Assembly: GCA_964410965.1 (NCBI GenBank) | Contig: CAYPIY010000008.1 | Span: 124,001-188,000, forward strand | Source: JBBIRG01 sp964410965 | Lineage (GTDB): Bacteria; CLD3; SB21; JBBIRG01 | Direction: 5' to 3' | Length of the DNA stretch: 64,000 bases | In this document: one piece after another, positions 18,101-25,799 of the stretch | Layout: each line of letters opens with the position of its first letter | Numbering within the stretch: the stretch's first letter is position 1 | Notes under the pieces: generated by a model | Databases searched by the model: none | The model's input: only the letters and a program-made list of their open reading frames with translations | What the model was told of the DNA's origin: nothing | Position numbers and translations under genes: made by a program

Positions 18101-18466
18101 CGCCATCTGACGGGTAACACGGAGCTGGACCATCTGATCCGCAATCTGGTTCATTTGGCCACGGACTTCTTCAAGACTGAGCCCGAGATTGACGCTGCCG
18201 ACCTGCCCTTTCCGCAGGCTGCCCTTGCTTTTTCTTTCCACAAACTCCTCGGTGAGAACGACGATCATATCCAGCAGATATTGTTCGTTCGCTATATAAC
18301 GGCGGGCAAAAGATCCCTGAAGGTCATCCATGTAATCCCGGACGCTGTTCCTGTATTCATTCTCAATCTCACGGACAGACTTCTGGGAAAAAACGTTTTT
18401 ATTCGTCAGGCCGGATAGCATTACTACGGCCAATATGCAAAACAAAAGATTTCCTGAATCTTTCAT
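15158..18466 (-). CDS. Large exported TPR/coiled-coil protein
   Basis: This 1102-residue protein has a signal peptide (MKDSGNLLFCILAVVMLSG, cleavage near VFSQ). TPR units fill about residues 170-420 (YETAVIGFTDILNTY, CYFQMGDMDNAETTFSKVI, YPSSKYTEKAFTKLFGIAY). Long heptad-rich coiled coils follow at about 560-720 and 740-960 (KLEEEIKLKEQEIRDKELKE). The tail (about 975-1060) is low complexity with S, T, G, D and E, including a nine-residue repeat, before a final 45 residues that are more ordered. It is first in the locus and 38 bases ahead of the giant TPR gene. It probably forms an elongated periplasmic rod or scaffold in the ExbB/ExbD/AgmX machine. The family is not recognised beyond TPR. Confidence 0.82.
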   Translation of the reverse strand: MKDSGNLLFCILAVVMLSGLTNKNVFSQKSVREIENEYRNSVRDYMDDLQGSFARRYIANEQYLLDMIVVLTEEFVERKSKGSLRKGQVGSVNLGLSLEEVRGQMNQIADQMVQLRVTRQMAATDSIDDNTIRTMTTNYERVYAKEYELTRMKGVKLRDQLLKMGGESDTRRMLQAQLKAAFVRYLQQEYETAVIGFTDILNTYTEQYKEWDDVLYYLAECYFQMGDMDNAETTFSKVIAEYPSSKYTEKAFTKLFGIAYIRTDRPKMNKYLGDFETRVTRQSKNQEHYDRMIFMAGLTFFDASDYMKAKDVFAKIPTSSKYYNASLFMTGHCYANREDYYNAIDFFQKVVDQKISSKTPNQEQHRQMVDIARMKIAFIQFEQALNGQKMRSVYPNLRQIREDSEIHDLALLTVAWSSFKDNNIDTSRMFIDSLIRNYPASEYIYEAKTLRGNIDVLDPNLTDRERELIAIESYNFVATAMEAKYISDDFIAERDSAYNIVADLNEARQIAAVRKDTVSFMRYNTIFELLTLSTSNNGFAKAVEDNPRNTRLYHYLGELVSQLRIAQGKLKDAEEAKNLLLVKKIQKQINRLIERIEALGLEQSSQFIITGQSVSDSGAIARRNQIVKEAKDRIALQKEQLSGQISTTQYALDNAKRANQDDEAGRLQLQLRELNQNMTQLTEHEAWINSIGILDIKTLKKIAGSNYVDKSLQDIIGNEFASVSFDNYSNIEMQAYFTQHRMARIASEIEARNKKMNILREKAGREKEQVLFQISSVEQMIKQAEQQNRLESQLKLSHYKNRLIDIYNQICDYEIMIGAQPTIESYSDLSLWGDFAIYGKNNITYVINTTKTENIQDLGRAITQIDNILITRRKNYETKIAKLEEEIKLKEQEIRDKELKEMRSSQKQFFDKEYFEGKESEQPENDPFEYKDIQLEVITVVDTLEGKEKKKKSEEGSGDEDMYMDDMEETGETGTGSADSASAGTKETPGDSVSTGTKETIEEGGTDHKDAGTDTTSAGAGTDTTSTGAGTHDDHSVSDTTTTDENTESPYADHGAGTLSVSRPETVDLSAYAEYFLRCQFTMHTKERLGMNIYRRKPGSAA
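15378..15431. repeat. Two 27-bp tandem repeats in the TPR gene tail
   Basis: Units at 15378-15404 and 15405-15431 differ at three positions, and a partial third unit begins at 15432. They encode the nine-residue repeat TDTTSAGAG in the low-complexity tail, a likely site of length variation by slippage. Confidence 0.75.
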
Positions 18467-18802
18467 AATCGGAACCTTATATATGTTTCATAATATTTCT
18501 CTTATATATAATACAATCACCCGTTTAATCGGTCATAAAAAAATGACACTTGAACGAGCCTGATTCATCCTGATATTTTCTGTCGGCAAGATTAGGTATT
18601 TTTAATGTTGAAGTCAAGGTTTTTTATGTTTTTAAAGTATATTTTTATCTTTTATTATTCGTTTTTTTTCTTTCGTAAATACCGGTAAAAAAACTATATT
18701 GAGTTGCTTGTTTCATTTTTAACGATTTTCGGCCTCTACGGAATCTTTCAAATTTTTTCTCGTTATAAAATATAATTAAGGAAATTAAGGAATTTAAAAA
18801 AT
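18467..18802. promoter_or_regulatory. Divergent intergenic region with promoters for the TPR locus and the feo operon
   Basis: This is 336 bases of AT-rich DNA without an ORF. On the plus strand TATAAT (18771-18776) sits about 27 bases before the DtxR-FeoA start, with a weak TTCAAA at 18747-18752. Overlapping it is attaagga repeated twice and the palindrome aaatt-aagg-aattt (18782-18795), a plausible operator for the iron regulator encoded immediately downstream. On the minus strand TATTAT/TATATA sequences near 18500-18530 could serve the TPR gene. These are motif readings only. Confidence 0.35.
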
Positions 18803-19846
18803 ATGAACATATACCTAATTTTTATTTTCATCGTTTGTTCCGGATTATTGTTCGTTTTCAGAGCGACAATCAGGCGAACATTTTTGCGGATTGCTTCTTT
18901 TAGCAAAGACAGGGAGAGAGTCATGGTTGAGGACAGCCTTAAGGTGATTTTCAATCTGGAATACGAAAACCTGGAAGCTGATGAGACCGCCTTGCGTGAC
19001 AAACTGCAAACGACCCTGAAATCCACCCGTCGGCTAACGGACAAGTTACAGTCGATGAAACTTATTGATCAGGAAAGGGGAAAGCTTTTACTCACCAAAG
19101 AAGGGCGAGCATACGCTCTCCGGATCATCCGTATCCACCGGCTTCTTGAAAAATATTTAGCCGATGAAACCAGCATTCCGGAATCCAATTGGCATCGTCA
19201 TGCCGAAAGCAAAGAGCACCACCTCTCCGAATCCGAAATTGAATTGCTGGCGGTATCCCTGGGCAATCCTGGTTTTGATCCGCATGGAGACCCGATTCCC
19301 GACCGTGACGGTAAACTTCCCAGTCATCAGGGCATTCCTCTGATTCAAATTCCTGAAGGCCGATATGCACGTATTTTACACATTGAGGACGAACCGGCCA
19401 GCACGTATTCACAGATTGTCGCGCTCGGACTTCATCCGGGAACTCAACTGATGATGATGGAACGGTCGGCGGAACGTCTTCGGTTTGAGGCTAACGGCGA
19501 AGAATGCGTTTTGTCGCCTCTTATCGCTGAATCCATTACTGTAAAGATCATTGACAATGACGACCTTTTTCCTGAAAATCATAAAATTCTGACTGATCTG
19601 CAACCTGGTGAGGAAGGTGAAATTATAGCCCTTTCAACCGCGTGTCACGGAATACAACGGCGCAGGCTGATGGACCTGGGCATCCTGCCCGGTTCGGTCA
19701 TACGTCCGGAGCTTGTCAGTTTCAGCGGTGACCCGACCGCTTACCGGGTCCGCGGCACCCTGATTGCGCTGCGTAAAGATCAGACCCGCCAAATCCTTGT
19801 TAAACCTACCGGAAAGGACCATCATGCCGAACCCCTCGCTGTGTGA
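18803..19846 (+). CDS. Membrane-anchored DtxR-family metalloregulator fused to two FeoA domains
   Basis: This is a 347-residue protein. In order: one N-terminal hydrophobic helix (about 3-20); a winged-helix DNA-binding domain (about 35-105, with TRRLTDKLQSMKLIDQERGKLLLTKEG); a DtxR dimerisation/metal-binding segment (about 108-150) containing IHRLLEKYL and HRHAESKEHHLSESE, rich in His and Glu ligands; and two FeoA/SH3-like domains (about 183-250 and 263-336, the second with RRRLMDLGILPGSVI). FeoA interacts with FeoB during ferrous iron uptake; DtxR proteins repress iron genes when metal is bound. The fusion suggests direct coupling of sensing and transport. The N-terminal membrane helix is unusual for DtxR. 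It overlaps the next gene by 23 bases. Confidence 0.88.
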   Translation: MNIYLIFIFIVCSGLLFVFRATIRRTFLRIASFSKDRERVMVEDSLKVIFNLEYENLEADETALRDKLQTTLKSTRRLTDKLQSMKLIDQERGKLLLTKEGRAYALRIIRIHRLLEKYLADETSIPESNWHRHAESKEHHLSESEIELLAVSLGNPGFDPHGDPIPDRDGKLPSHQGIPLIQIPEGRYARILHIEDEPASTYSQIVALGLHPGTQLMMMERSAERLRFEANGEECVLSPLIAESITVKIIDNDDLFPENHKILTDLQPGEEGEIIALSTACHGIQRRRLMDLGILPGSVIRPELVSFSGDPTAYRVRGTLIALRKDQTRQILVKPTGKDHHAEPLAV

Positions 19847-20633
19847 CGCCTGTCCGGCCCAGCACTTTCAAAATCTGGTCAAACTGGGCATCAACATGAC
19901 TGATTATGATTTTGTGATTGCCCTTGCCGGTAACCCCAATACCGGAAAGAGTACCGTGTTTAACCGGCTTACGGGCCTACGTCAGCATACCGGTAACTGG
20001 CCGGGCAAAACCGTGGCTCGCGCGGAGGGCGGATTTGTTTACCGGGATAAGCGGTTCAAACTTGTGGATTTGCCGGGGACCTACTCCCTTCTTTCGACCA
20101 GCGCTGATGAGGAAGTCGCGCGCGATTTCCTGCTTTTCGGTCAGCCTGATGTTACGATCATCGTCATTGATGCCACACGAATCGAACGGAATCTCAACCT
20201 TGTCCTTCAAACCCTTGAAATCACGGACCGTGCGGTGGTTTGCCTGAATCTCATGGACGAAGCCCGGAGAAATAAACTGATCATTGATGATCGGGGACTG
20301 GCGAAGGATCTGGGAGTTCCCGTCATCCCGGCGTCGTCCCGCAGGGGCGAGGGCATATCTGAACTTCTTCAGGCGGCCTATGAGATCGCGACCGGCGCCT
20401 ATGTATGCAAACCCTACAGGATAAAGACCCATTCACGAGCGTTGACCGATGCGCTGGAATCTCTCTCCCGGGAAATCAAATCGCAATTCCCCGATCTGCC
20501 CAACGCCCGGTGGGTGGCCCTTCGGCTGCTCGAAGGCGATCAGCGTATCATCGACGCGATCCGATCGAATGAACTCCTAACCCTTGTCAGGGAACAACAA
20601 AAAAACCTGAACGGTCAACCCGCCACGGAATGA
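19824..20633 (+). CDS. feoB: FeoB N-terminal GTPase subunit (split FeoB)
   Basis: This is a 269-residue cytoplasmic GTPase corresponding to the N-terminal half of FeoB, which drives ferrous iron transport. G1 is GNPNTGKST (36-44), the G2 region QHTGNWPGKT (54-63), G3 DLPG (82-85) and G4 NLMD (142-145); the switch residues are canonical. A helical guanine-dissociation-inhibitor domain follows (about 195-269). An N-terminal CDAC pair (7-10) could bind metal. The ATG at 19824 is preceded by GGAAAGGA and overlaps the regulator gene by 23 bases. FeoB is normally one polypeptide; here the permease is the next gene, six bases on. Confidence 0.93.
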   Translation: MPNPSLCDACPAQHFQNLVKLGINMTDYDFVIALAGNPNTGKSTVFNRLTGLRQHTGNWPGKTVARAEGGFVYRDKRFKLVDLPGTYSLLSTSADEEVARDFLLFGQPDVTIIVIDATRIERNLNLVLQTLEITDRAVVCLNLMDEARRNKLIIDDRGLAKDLGVPVIPASSRRGEGISELLQAAYEIATGAYVCKPYRIKTHSRALTDALESLSREIKSQFPDLPNARWVALRLLEGDQRIIDAIRSNELLTLVREQQKNLNGQPATE

Positions 20634-20639
20634 CGATCC

Positions 20640-22070
20640 ATGTCAACAGACCCGGACAAAAAAGAACAACTGATTGAACAGGCTAAACAATTTCGCTGGA
20701 AAGTCGGCGATGAGTTCCATGATCAGCTTATGGAATCGATATACCGAAACGCCGCCGAAATAAGCGCGCGAGCCGTCCGTTCGGAGGATCAGGCGCGATC
20801 GTTCAGGCTGGATATGTCGATCGACCGAATCGTAACCAACCGCTGGACAGCCTTCCCGATCATGTTTTTGATCCTGGCATTCGTTTTCTGGCTGACCATC
20901 GTCGGCGCGAACGTTCCCTCGGCTATGCTTGCGTCGCTTTTAGTGGAGACGATTCATCCCTGGCTCAAATCAGTATTTGAAGCGATCGGTTCGCCCTGGT
21001 GGCTGACCGGCATTCTGATTGACGGAGGTTATCTCGCAGGCGCATGGGTCACCAGCGTGATGTTACCTCCGATGGCGATATTTTTTCCGATGTTCACGTT
21101 GTTCGAGGATTTCGGTTATCTTCCGCGTGTAGCATTCAATATGGACAATTTATTCCGCCGCGCGGGCGCTCACGGACGCCAAGCCCTGACGATGAGCATG
21201 GGATTCGGATGCAACGCCGCCGGTGTAGTGGCCACAAGGATCATAGACAGTCCGCGCGAACGCGTGATCGCGATGATCACGAACAATTTTTCGTTATGCA
21301 ACGGCCGCTGGCCCACACAAATTCTGATCGCCTCGATTTTTATCGGAGCGGTTGTGCCCGCGCATCTTGCGGGTATAGTGACCGCCGGAGCTGTTGTGAG
21401 CGTAGCTCTGCTGGGCATCTTTCTCAGTCTCGCCGTATCCTGGGGATTGTCCAGAACCGTTTTGCGCGGACAAGCTTCGGCATTTACGCTTGAACTTCCG
21501 CCCTACCGGCCTCCGCGTATTCTTCAGACGCTCTATACCTCACTGATCGACAGAACGCTGATCGTTTTGTGGCGCGCTATTGTATTCGCGTTCCCCGCGG
21601 GCGTGGTGATATGGCTGGTCTCCAATATAAACGTCGGTGATTCGGCGCTCGCCGTCTGGATTATTCATTACATTGACCCTGTGGCTTTGTTTTTCGGACT
21701 GAACGGCGTGATTTTCCTAGCTTATATCATCGCTATTCCCGCGAATGAAATCGTGGTTCCGACGATCCTGATGCTGACGGTCATGACGGCGGGAATCGCG
21801 GACGCGGGCGCAGGAAGCGGGGTTTTATTTGAATCCGACTCCGTAACACTTACATCCGAGATTCTGAAAGCCGGCGGATGGACGACTCTCACCGGAATAA
21901 ACCTGATGCTGTTCAGCCTGTTGCACAATCCATGTTCCACCACGATCTATACCATTTATAAAGAATCAAAAAGCATGAAATGGACCTTGCTTGCGACTTT
22001 CCTTCCGGTGATTATGGGACTTGCCGCTACTTTTGCCGTTACTCAGCTCTGGATAATCCTCAATCCGTAA
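20640..22070 (+). CDS. feoB: FeoB C-terminal permease subunit (split FeoB)
   Basis: This is a 476-residue membrane protein equal to the membrane half of FeoB. After a cytoplasmic N-terminus (about 1-70) it has the first Gate (nucleoside-recognition-like) domain with MGFGCNAAGVVATRII, the family's conserved Cys motif, and a second Gate domain with IIAIPANEIVVPTILML. The closing segment LLHNPCSTTIYTIYKE carries the conserved Cys of FeoB permeases. With the GTPase encoded just upstream it should form a ferrous iron importer in the inner membrane. The split is genuine: each half has its own ATG and there is an intergenic gap of six bases. Confidence 0.93.
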   Translation: MSTDPDKKEQLIEQAKQFRWKVGDEFHDQLMESIYRNAAEISARAVRSEDQARSFRLDMSIDRIVTNRWTAFPIMFLILAFVFWLTIVGANVPSAMLASLLVETIHPWLKSVFEAIGSPWWLTGILIDGGYLAGAWVTSVMLPPMAIFFPMFTLFEDFGYLPRVAFNMDNLFRRAGAHGRQALTMSMGFGCNAAGVVATRIIDSPRERVIAMITNNFSLCNGRWPTQILIASIFIGAVVPAHLAGIVTAGAVVSVALLGIFLSLAVSWGLSRTVLRGQASAFTLELPPYRPPRILQTLYTSLIDRTLIVLWRAIVFAFPAGVVIWLVSNINVGDSALAVWIIHYIDPVALFFGLNGVIFLAYIIAIPANEIVVPTILMLTVMTAGIADAGAGSGVLFESDSVTLTSEILKAGGWTTLTGINLMLFSLLHNPCSTTIYTIYKESKSMKWTLLATFLPVIMGLAATFAVTQLWIILNP

Positions 22071-22086
22071 AAACCCGGGAGGAACC

Positions 22087-22422
22087 ATGAAACGTTATGT
22101 CATTTGTCTTATCGGCGGTTTCATCGCGGCCGGCATTTGCATCGGCGGAATGACGGGCGGCGGTAAAGTTGAAGTCTCTCAGCAAATTCTGCTGTCATCC
22201 GCCGGGAACCGTGTGCTCATCGGCTTTGTACTCGGCATCAGCGGATGGAAAATTCACTGGTCATGGCACGGCATTTTGGTGGGCCTGATCGTGACATTAT
22301 CCTCCTCATTGGTCATTCTGCCCGATATGGCCGGATTTTTTATGTACTCGATTGCCGGAATGATCTACGGACTGCTGATTGAATTTATCGCGACAAAAAT
22401 TTTCAAAGCGCCGGTTCAGTAA
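22087..22422 (+). CDS. Small membrane protein at the end of the feo operon
   Basis: This is a 111-residue protein with three to four hydrophobic helices (about 4-24, 42-58, 62-80, 84-104) and little soluble sequence. It follows the FeoB permease by 16 bases with AGGA in front, and a terminator lies immediately behind it. No family was recognised. Its position suggests a role as an accessory to ferrous iron transport, but nothing in the sequence (no His/Cys cluster) shows metal binding. Confidence 0.65.
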   Translation: MKRYVICLIGGFIAAGICIGGMTGGGKVEVSQQILLSSAGNRVLIGFVLGISGWKIHWSWHGILVGLIVTLSSSLVILPDMAGFFMYSIAGMIYGLLIEFIATKIFKAPVQ

Positions 22423-22426
22423 CAAA

Positions 22427-22455
22427 AAAGCCCTGATGTATGTCAGGGCTTTTTC
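22427..22455. terminator. Bidirectional rho-independent terminator
   Basis: The stem agccctga (22429-22436) pairs with tcagggct (22443-22450), with an A-run before and a T-run after. It serves both the feo operon and the convergent lipoprotein gene ending at 22464. Confidence 0.88.
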
Positions 22456-22463
22456 CTGAAAAT

Positions 22464-23162
22464 TTATTTTCTTTTCCCGATTCCGCCTTCGATTGAAACG
22501 GGAACGATGACAGAATCTGTCTGCCAGATACCCGGAGAAAAGTAATCAGTTTTTGCAACTAATTTTATTTCCTGGGACCCGTTCAATTCTGAAATATTCC
22601 ATGAAATATTGTAATTCAGAGGAGGAAAGTTCACGGTCTGGTACAACTGATTATTAATGAAACATTTTATCGTATCCACCTGATTCTGGGGCACTGATGA
22701 AAAATTGATGTAAATTTGTCCCAAACCGGCTGAAATATAACTATTGGGTTGCGGATAGATCACATTAATGACAGGTTTTACGTTAGTCTGTACCGATACC
22801 CGGACAGTATCTGCCGTAAATTTTTGCGATTTGTTTGATACTCTGCAGCGAATGCGGTAAACACCCTGAACCGACGGAGCATGCCAGGTAACGGTTTGTG
22901 AAGCCACATTACCTGAAAGAGTGCCGCCATCCAATACTTTCCAGACATAATTTAATGTTTCCCCGTTTAAATCCCGCGCCTCCACACTTATTACCGAAGA
23001 ATCGTTGACCAGGATCGCATTGGGTGTTGCCGATATTTTGTCGATAACCGGGACTTTAACATCATCCGTCGGCCCGTTCGTATCTTCGATGCATGCCGCA
23101 AAAGCAGCCAAAAACGCAAGGAAGAAACTGACCCGTGAAATATAATCAATCTTTTTTTTCAT
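22464..23162 (-). CDS. Lipoprotein with Ig/PKD-like domains
   Basis: This is a 232-residue protein with a lipoprotein signal (lipobox LAAFAAC, Cys24). Residues about 40-125 form a PKD/Ig-like sandwich (DLNGETLNYVWKVLDGGTLSG and VTWHAPSVQGVYRIRCRVSN), and about 130-225 form a second beta-rich domain (VINVIYPQPNSYISA, NYNISWNISELNGSQEIKLVA). Such modules usually mediate protein-protein or protein-sugar contact at the cell surface or in the periplasm. It is the last of three minus-strand genes (CsgG-like, Omp28-like, this one), probably one operon. No enzyme motif is visible. Confidence 0.75.
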   Translation of the reverse strand: MKKKIDYISRVSFFLAFLAAFAACIEDTNGPTDDVKVPVIDKISATPNAILVNDSSVISVEARDLNGETLNYVWKVLDGGTLSGNVASQTVTWHAPSVQGVYRIRCRVSNKSQKFTADTVRVSVQTNVKPVINVIYPQPNSYISAGLGQIYINFSSVPQNQVDTIKCFINNQLYQTVNFPPLNYNISWNISELNGSQEIKLVAKTDYFSPGIWQTDSVIVPVSIEGGIGKRK

Positions 23163-23181
23163 GACTTGTTATATCCTCCTG

Positions 23182-23991
23182 TCACTTTGTTGAGCAAGCC
23201 TGTATGATCTTAGCATTCTTGTTTTTGATCAGCATCACAATGTATAAACGATTCGCATTATAATAAGGCTTCAAATGAAAAGTTTTTTCCGGCATTTCAT
23301 ACACATTTTGCGGTGTCAATTCGGGTATGGATTCGGATAATCCAATCTCACGGACAGTGTAGTATAAATGATCGCCTAAATTTTCGTACAATATATATTC
23401 TATAACCAAATCCTTGATCGATTCATCCCCATACTTAACGATTCGTGAAGCGACATACACACTGGTATCACCGATCTTTTTTTCAATTTCACAATATATT
23501 TTCTGTTTTTTGATCGCCAAGGTATCAAGAACTAATGAATAACGGTTCGCCGCGCTTTCTTTAGAGGACGCGCCCTGAAGGGAAATGCCGTTTCCATTGA
23601 AAAAAGCATGGGGATAATATGCGGGTAATGTTCCCCTGTAGGCATGATAGCGGTTCATAATAGGCAGGGAACTGAATGTATCCTCATTAGCCGGTACCGG
23701 GTTGGACAAAGTAACATGATATTCCAGAACGATCAGACGGTTTCCGTATTTTTCAGTTAAATCGCTCAAAGCTTCCTGGGAATATGCGATGTTTCTGTTC
23801 ACTGAATCTCCGCGGGTATACCTGTGCACAAAATTCTCCACAACGGCAACCTGACCGGCTTCCGCGTCCGGGTTGTCCGGATCAAGCGTATTGGAACGGC
23901 TCAGATCGCCGCAGGAACACAAAAAAGCAAATCCGGAAATAATAAATACTGTCCCGAAAAGTTTTTTCCACAGTGTACTCATAAACAACAT
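23182..23991 (-). CDS. Omp28-like lipoprotein lacking the CxxC motif
   Basis: This is a 269-residue lipoprotein (lipobox LCSC near residue 26). The region after the signal, VAVVENFVHRYTRGDSVNRN...LTEKYGNRLIVLEYHV...YPHAFFNG, follows the thioredoxin-like pattern of Omp28-related outer-membrane lipoproteins, in which a CxxC pair normally sits right after E-F-T. Here the equivalent positions have no Cys, so redox activity is not expected. The C-terminal half is beta-rich. The ATG at 23991 is used, but an in-frame ATG at 23982 is equally possible. The gene lies nine bases behind the CsgG-like gene. Confidence 0.65.
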   Translation of the reverse strand: MLFMSTLWKKLFGTVFIISGFAFLCSCGDLSRSNTLDPDNPDAEAGQVAVVENFVHRYTRGDSVNRNIAYSQEALSDLTEKYGNRLIVLEYHVTLSNPVPANEDTFSSLPIMNRYHAYRGTLPAYYPHAFFNGNGISLQGASSKESAANRYSLVLDTLAIKKQKIYCEIEKKIGDTSVYVASRIVKYGDESIKDLVIEYILYENLGDHLYYTVREIGLSESIPELTPQNVYEMPEKTFHLKPYYNANRLYIVMLIKNKNAKIIQACSTK

Positions 23992-24000
23992 CCGGTTGAT

Positions 24001-24873
24001 TTAAAATTGTATGGATAAATGAAGCCCGGTATTTTTCCGTTCCGCATCAATTACCGGCGACAGAACCCAGAACGATGATGCCTTCAGCCCGTTATTGTGC
24101 GCGAAGATTTCCCGGTCGGTGGTTTTGTTTTTAATGACGGCATAAATCCATGCCCCGAGGGATACGGCGGTCGCGGATGCAATGATGCCGGTGGCTTTAT
24201 ACCAGCTATTGGCCTTGTTATAATAGGTATTCATATTGCCCAGCCGCGTGTTCTGTTTGTATTTGTCATACCATTTATCATGGGTTTTCCATGCAACGGC
24301 CGTGGCGGCGCCCAGCGCGGCCGTGGAAATGAACAGCGCTGTGGCGGGAGCCCCTTTCAGTTTCATCCGCTGGAGCCTGGCTCCTTCGCCGGTGAGGTCA
24401 AATGCGATATTGTTCGCCAGCAGTTCTGCCATGGCATTCACATAATCCTTCGAAGGGCCTGTCACCTTTTCACCCGTTACTTTTCCCGATGATGTCTGCG
24501 TAATGGCGGCGTCGATGCGTATTTTTCCCCCGCTTTCGGATATGTCGCCCGTGATGATGAAATCAGCACCGAGCAATTGCCCGACTTTCGCCTGTTTGTC
24601 CTTGTCTTCGGTCAAATCGCTCATGGAGAAATCCTGCTCTTTGAGCACCTCATCCAGTTTTTGCCGTTCAACGACGGTAAGGCTTTTTTTCTGGGATAAC
24701 TCAGTTTTTAATTTGGCCGGAAAAGATTGTTTCAGTTCGTCCAGATAGAACTGCCCGCCTGTGTTTGAAAAATTGAGGATGGCGACTACCGGTTTACTGG
24801 ACGAGTCCTGACTGTATATTACAGGGGATATTAACAGTCCGGCCGCCAGTAAGCTAAAGAATTGTTTTTTCAT
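24001..24873 (-). CDS. CsgG-like exported protein with C-terminal membrane-associated domain
   Basis: This is a 290-residue protein with a cleavable signal peptide (MKKQFFSLLAAGLLISP, near IYSQ) and no lipobox. Residues about 27-150 match the CsgG/TolB-N-like fold: VVAILNFSNTGG, LTVVERQKLDEVLKEQ and QLLGADFIITGDISESGGKIRIDA. The C-terminal 130 residues hold two hydrophobic helices (about 175-195 and 222-245) and an amphipathic end, resembling DUF5683-type tails. CsgG itself is a secretion pore, but many relatives are periplasmic or outer-membrane assembly proteins of unknown role. It leads a three-gene set with two lipoproteins. Confidence 0.75.
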   Translation of the reverse strand: MKKQFFSLLAAGLLISPVIYSQDSSSKPVVAILNFSNTGGQFYLDELKQSFPAKLKTELSQKKSLTVVERQKLDEVLKEQDFSMSDLTEDKDKQAKVGQLLGADFIITGDISESGGKIRIDAAITQTSSGKVTGEKVTGPSKDYVNAMAELLANNIAFDLTGEGARLQRMKLKGAPATALFISTAALGAATAVAWKTHDKWYDKYKQNTRLGNMNTYYNKANSWYKATGIIASATAVSLGAWIYAVIKNKTTDREIFAHNNGLKASSFWVLSPVIDAERKNTGLHLSIQF

Positions 24874-24947
24874 AGGATCTGTTTGATTATAGTAATTCTA
24901 TTATATTATATGAATGCAAACTCAAATGAAAAGGTAAATAAGTTAAT

Positions 24948-25238
24948 TTAAGCCTGAAAACCAAAAGGATTGGGCGGTTCGACGGCTTCCTCAATCCTGC
25001 CGAATTTTTCCTCGTAGTGCTTCAGATTCTGCTGTAGCGCGGCGATCACCCGCTTGACGTGCCCCGGGCTCATGATCACGCGTGATGTCACCACGCCGTT
25101 GGGCGGCGCGATCATCATGAAATCGAGTATGAATTCCTCTTTCGAGTGGGCGACTACCATGTTGTTCGCATAAACGCCTGCCTGTTTTTCAGGGGGAAAA
25201 TTAATCTGAATTTCCTGTACTTTTTTCTCATCTGCCAT
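24948..25238 (-). CDS. DUF3467 family protein
   Basis: This is a 96-residue soluble protein with the DUF3467 pattern: an acidic start, VYANNMVVAHSKEEFILDFMM, the APPNGVVTSRVIMSPGHVKRVIAAL core and a C-terminal amphipathic helix (YEEKFGRIEE). The family is widespread in bacteria and its function is not established. It is 12 bases behind the SRPBCC gene on the same strand, so the two are likely co-transcribed. Confidence 0.9.
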   Translation of the reverse strand: MADEKKVQEIQINFPPEKQAGVYANNMVVAHSKEEFILDFMMIAPPNGVVTSRVIMSPGHVKRVIAALQQNLKHYEEKFGRIEEAVEPPNPFGFQA

Positions 25239-25250
25239 GTCCGTTAATCC

Positions 25251-25799
25251 TTATTCTGGTTGTTCGGAAATTTTTTTCAGGTTGGCCAGCCCGTTTTCAG
25301 TCAGTTTGCCGGTGCCGTATTTTGCCATAAAAGCCTTGATACTTCCGGTAAAACCGCTGAAAATGTAGCTTTCCCTATGAGTTACCCTGGTTTTCTGATC
25401 ATCGATCTTTGTAAATATCATTTCCGGCTGGATCCCGCTCATCGGGCCGCCGTCGATTTTATAAGATAATAACTTGGGATAATCCGATTTTACGATCTGA
25501 ACCTTCATATCAAGGCTGCCGATCTGGTCCTTGATTTTTCCCGCGTACTGATCCATCTGGCCGCCCTGACCCGTATTTGATCCTTTGATGTCTTTCATGG
25601 AACCCGTATAACCGCTTAACATGGCATACATATTCCACTGATCCAGTGTTTCCGCGCGCTTAAAAACCTTCTCCACCGGCGCGCTGATTTCGACGGAAGT
25701 CTCTTTATCATACTGATTCGGAAACACGACAATCAGCACCAATCCTGCGATAATGATGAACAGTGCAAGAAAAATCAGGCGTTTGATGAATTTAAACAT
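25251..25799 (-). CDS. SRPBCC (START-like) domain protein, membrane-anchored
   Basis: This is a 182-residue protein with an N-terminal transmembrane helix (about 9-26) followed by a polyketide-cyclase/START-like domain: ETSVEISAPVEKVFKRAETLDQWN is the typical first strand and helix, KTRVTHRESYIFSGF the later strand, and the closing helix carries TENGLANLKKISEQ. These domains bind hydrophobic ligands. The anchor places the domain in the periplasm. It precedes the DUF3467 gene and diverges from the yceI-like gene. Confidence 0.82.
   Translation of the reverse strand: MFKFIKRLIFLALFIIIAGLVLIVVFPNQYDKETSVEISAPVEKVFKRAETLDQWNMYAMLSGYTGSMKDIKGSNTGQGGQMDQYAGKIKDQIGSLDMKVQIVKSDYPKLLSYKIDGGPMSGIQPEMIFTKIDDQKTRVTHRESYIFSGFTGSIKAFMAKYGTGKLTENGLANLKKISEQPE

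Noticed and set aside
19764..19823. An earlier start for the FeoB GTPase
   Set aside because: The extra residues lie within the FeoA reading region, are not conserved in FeoB, and the ATG at 19824 has a good ribosome site.
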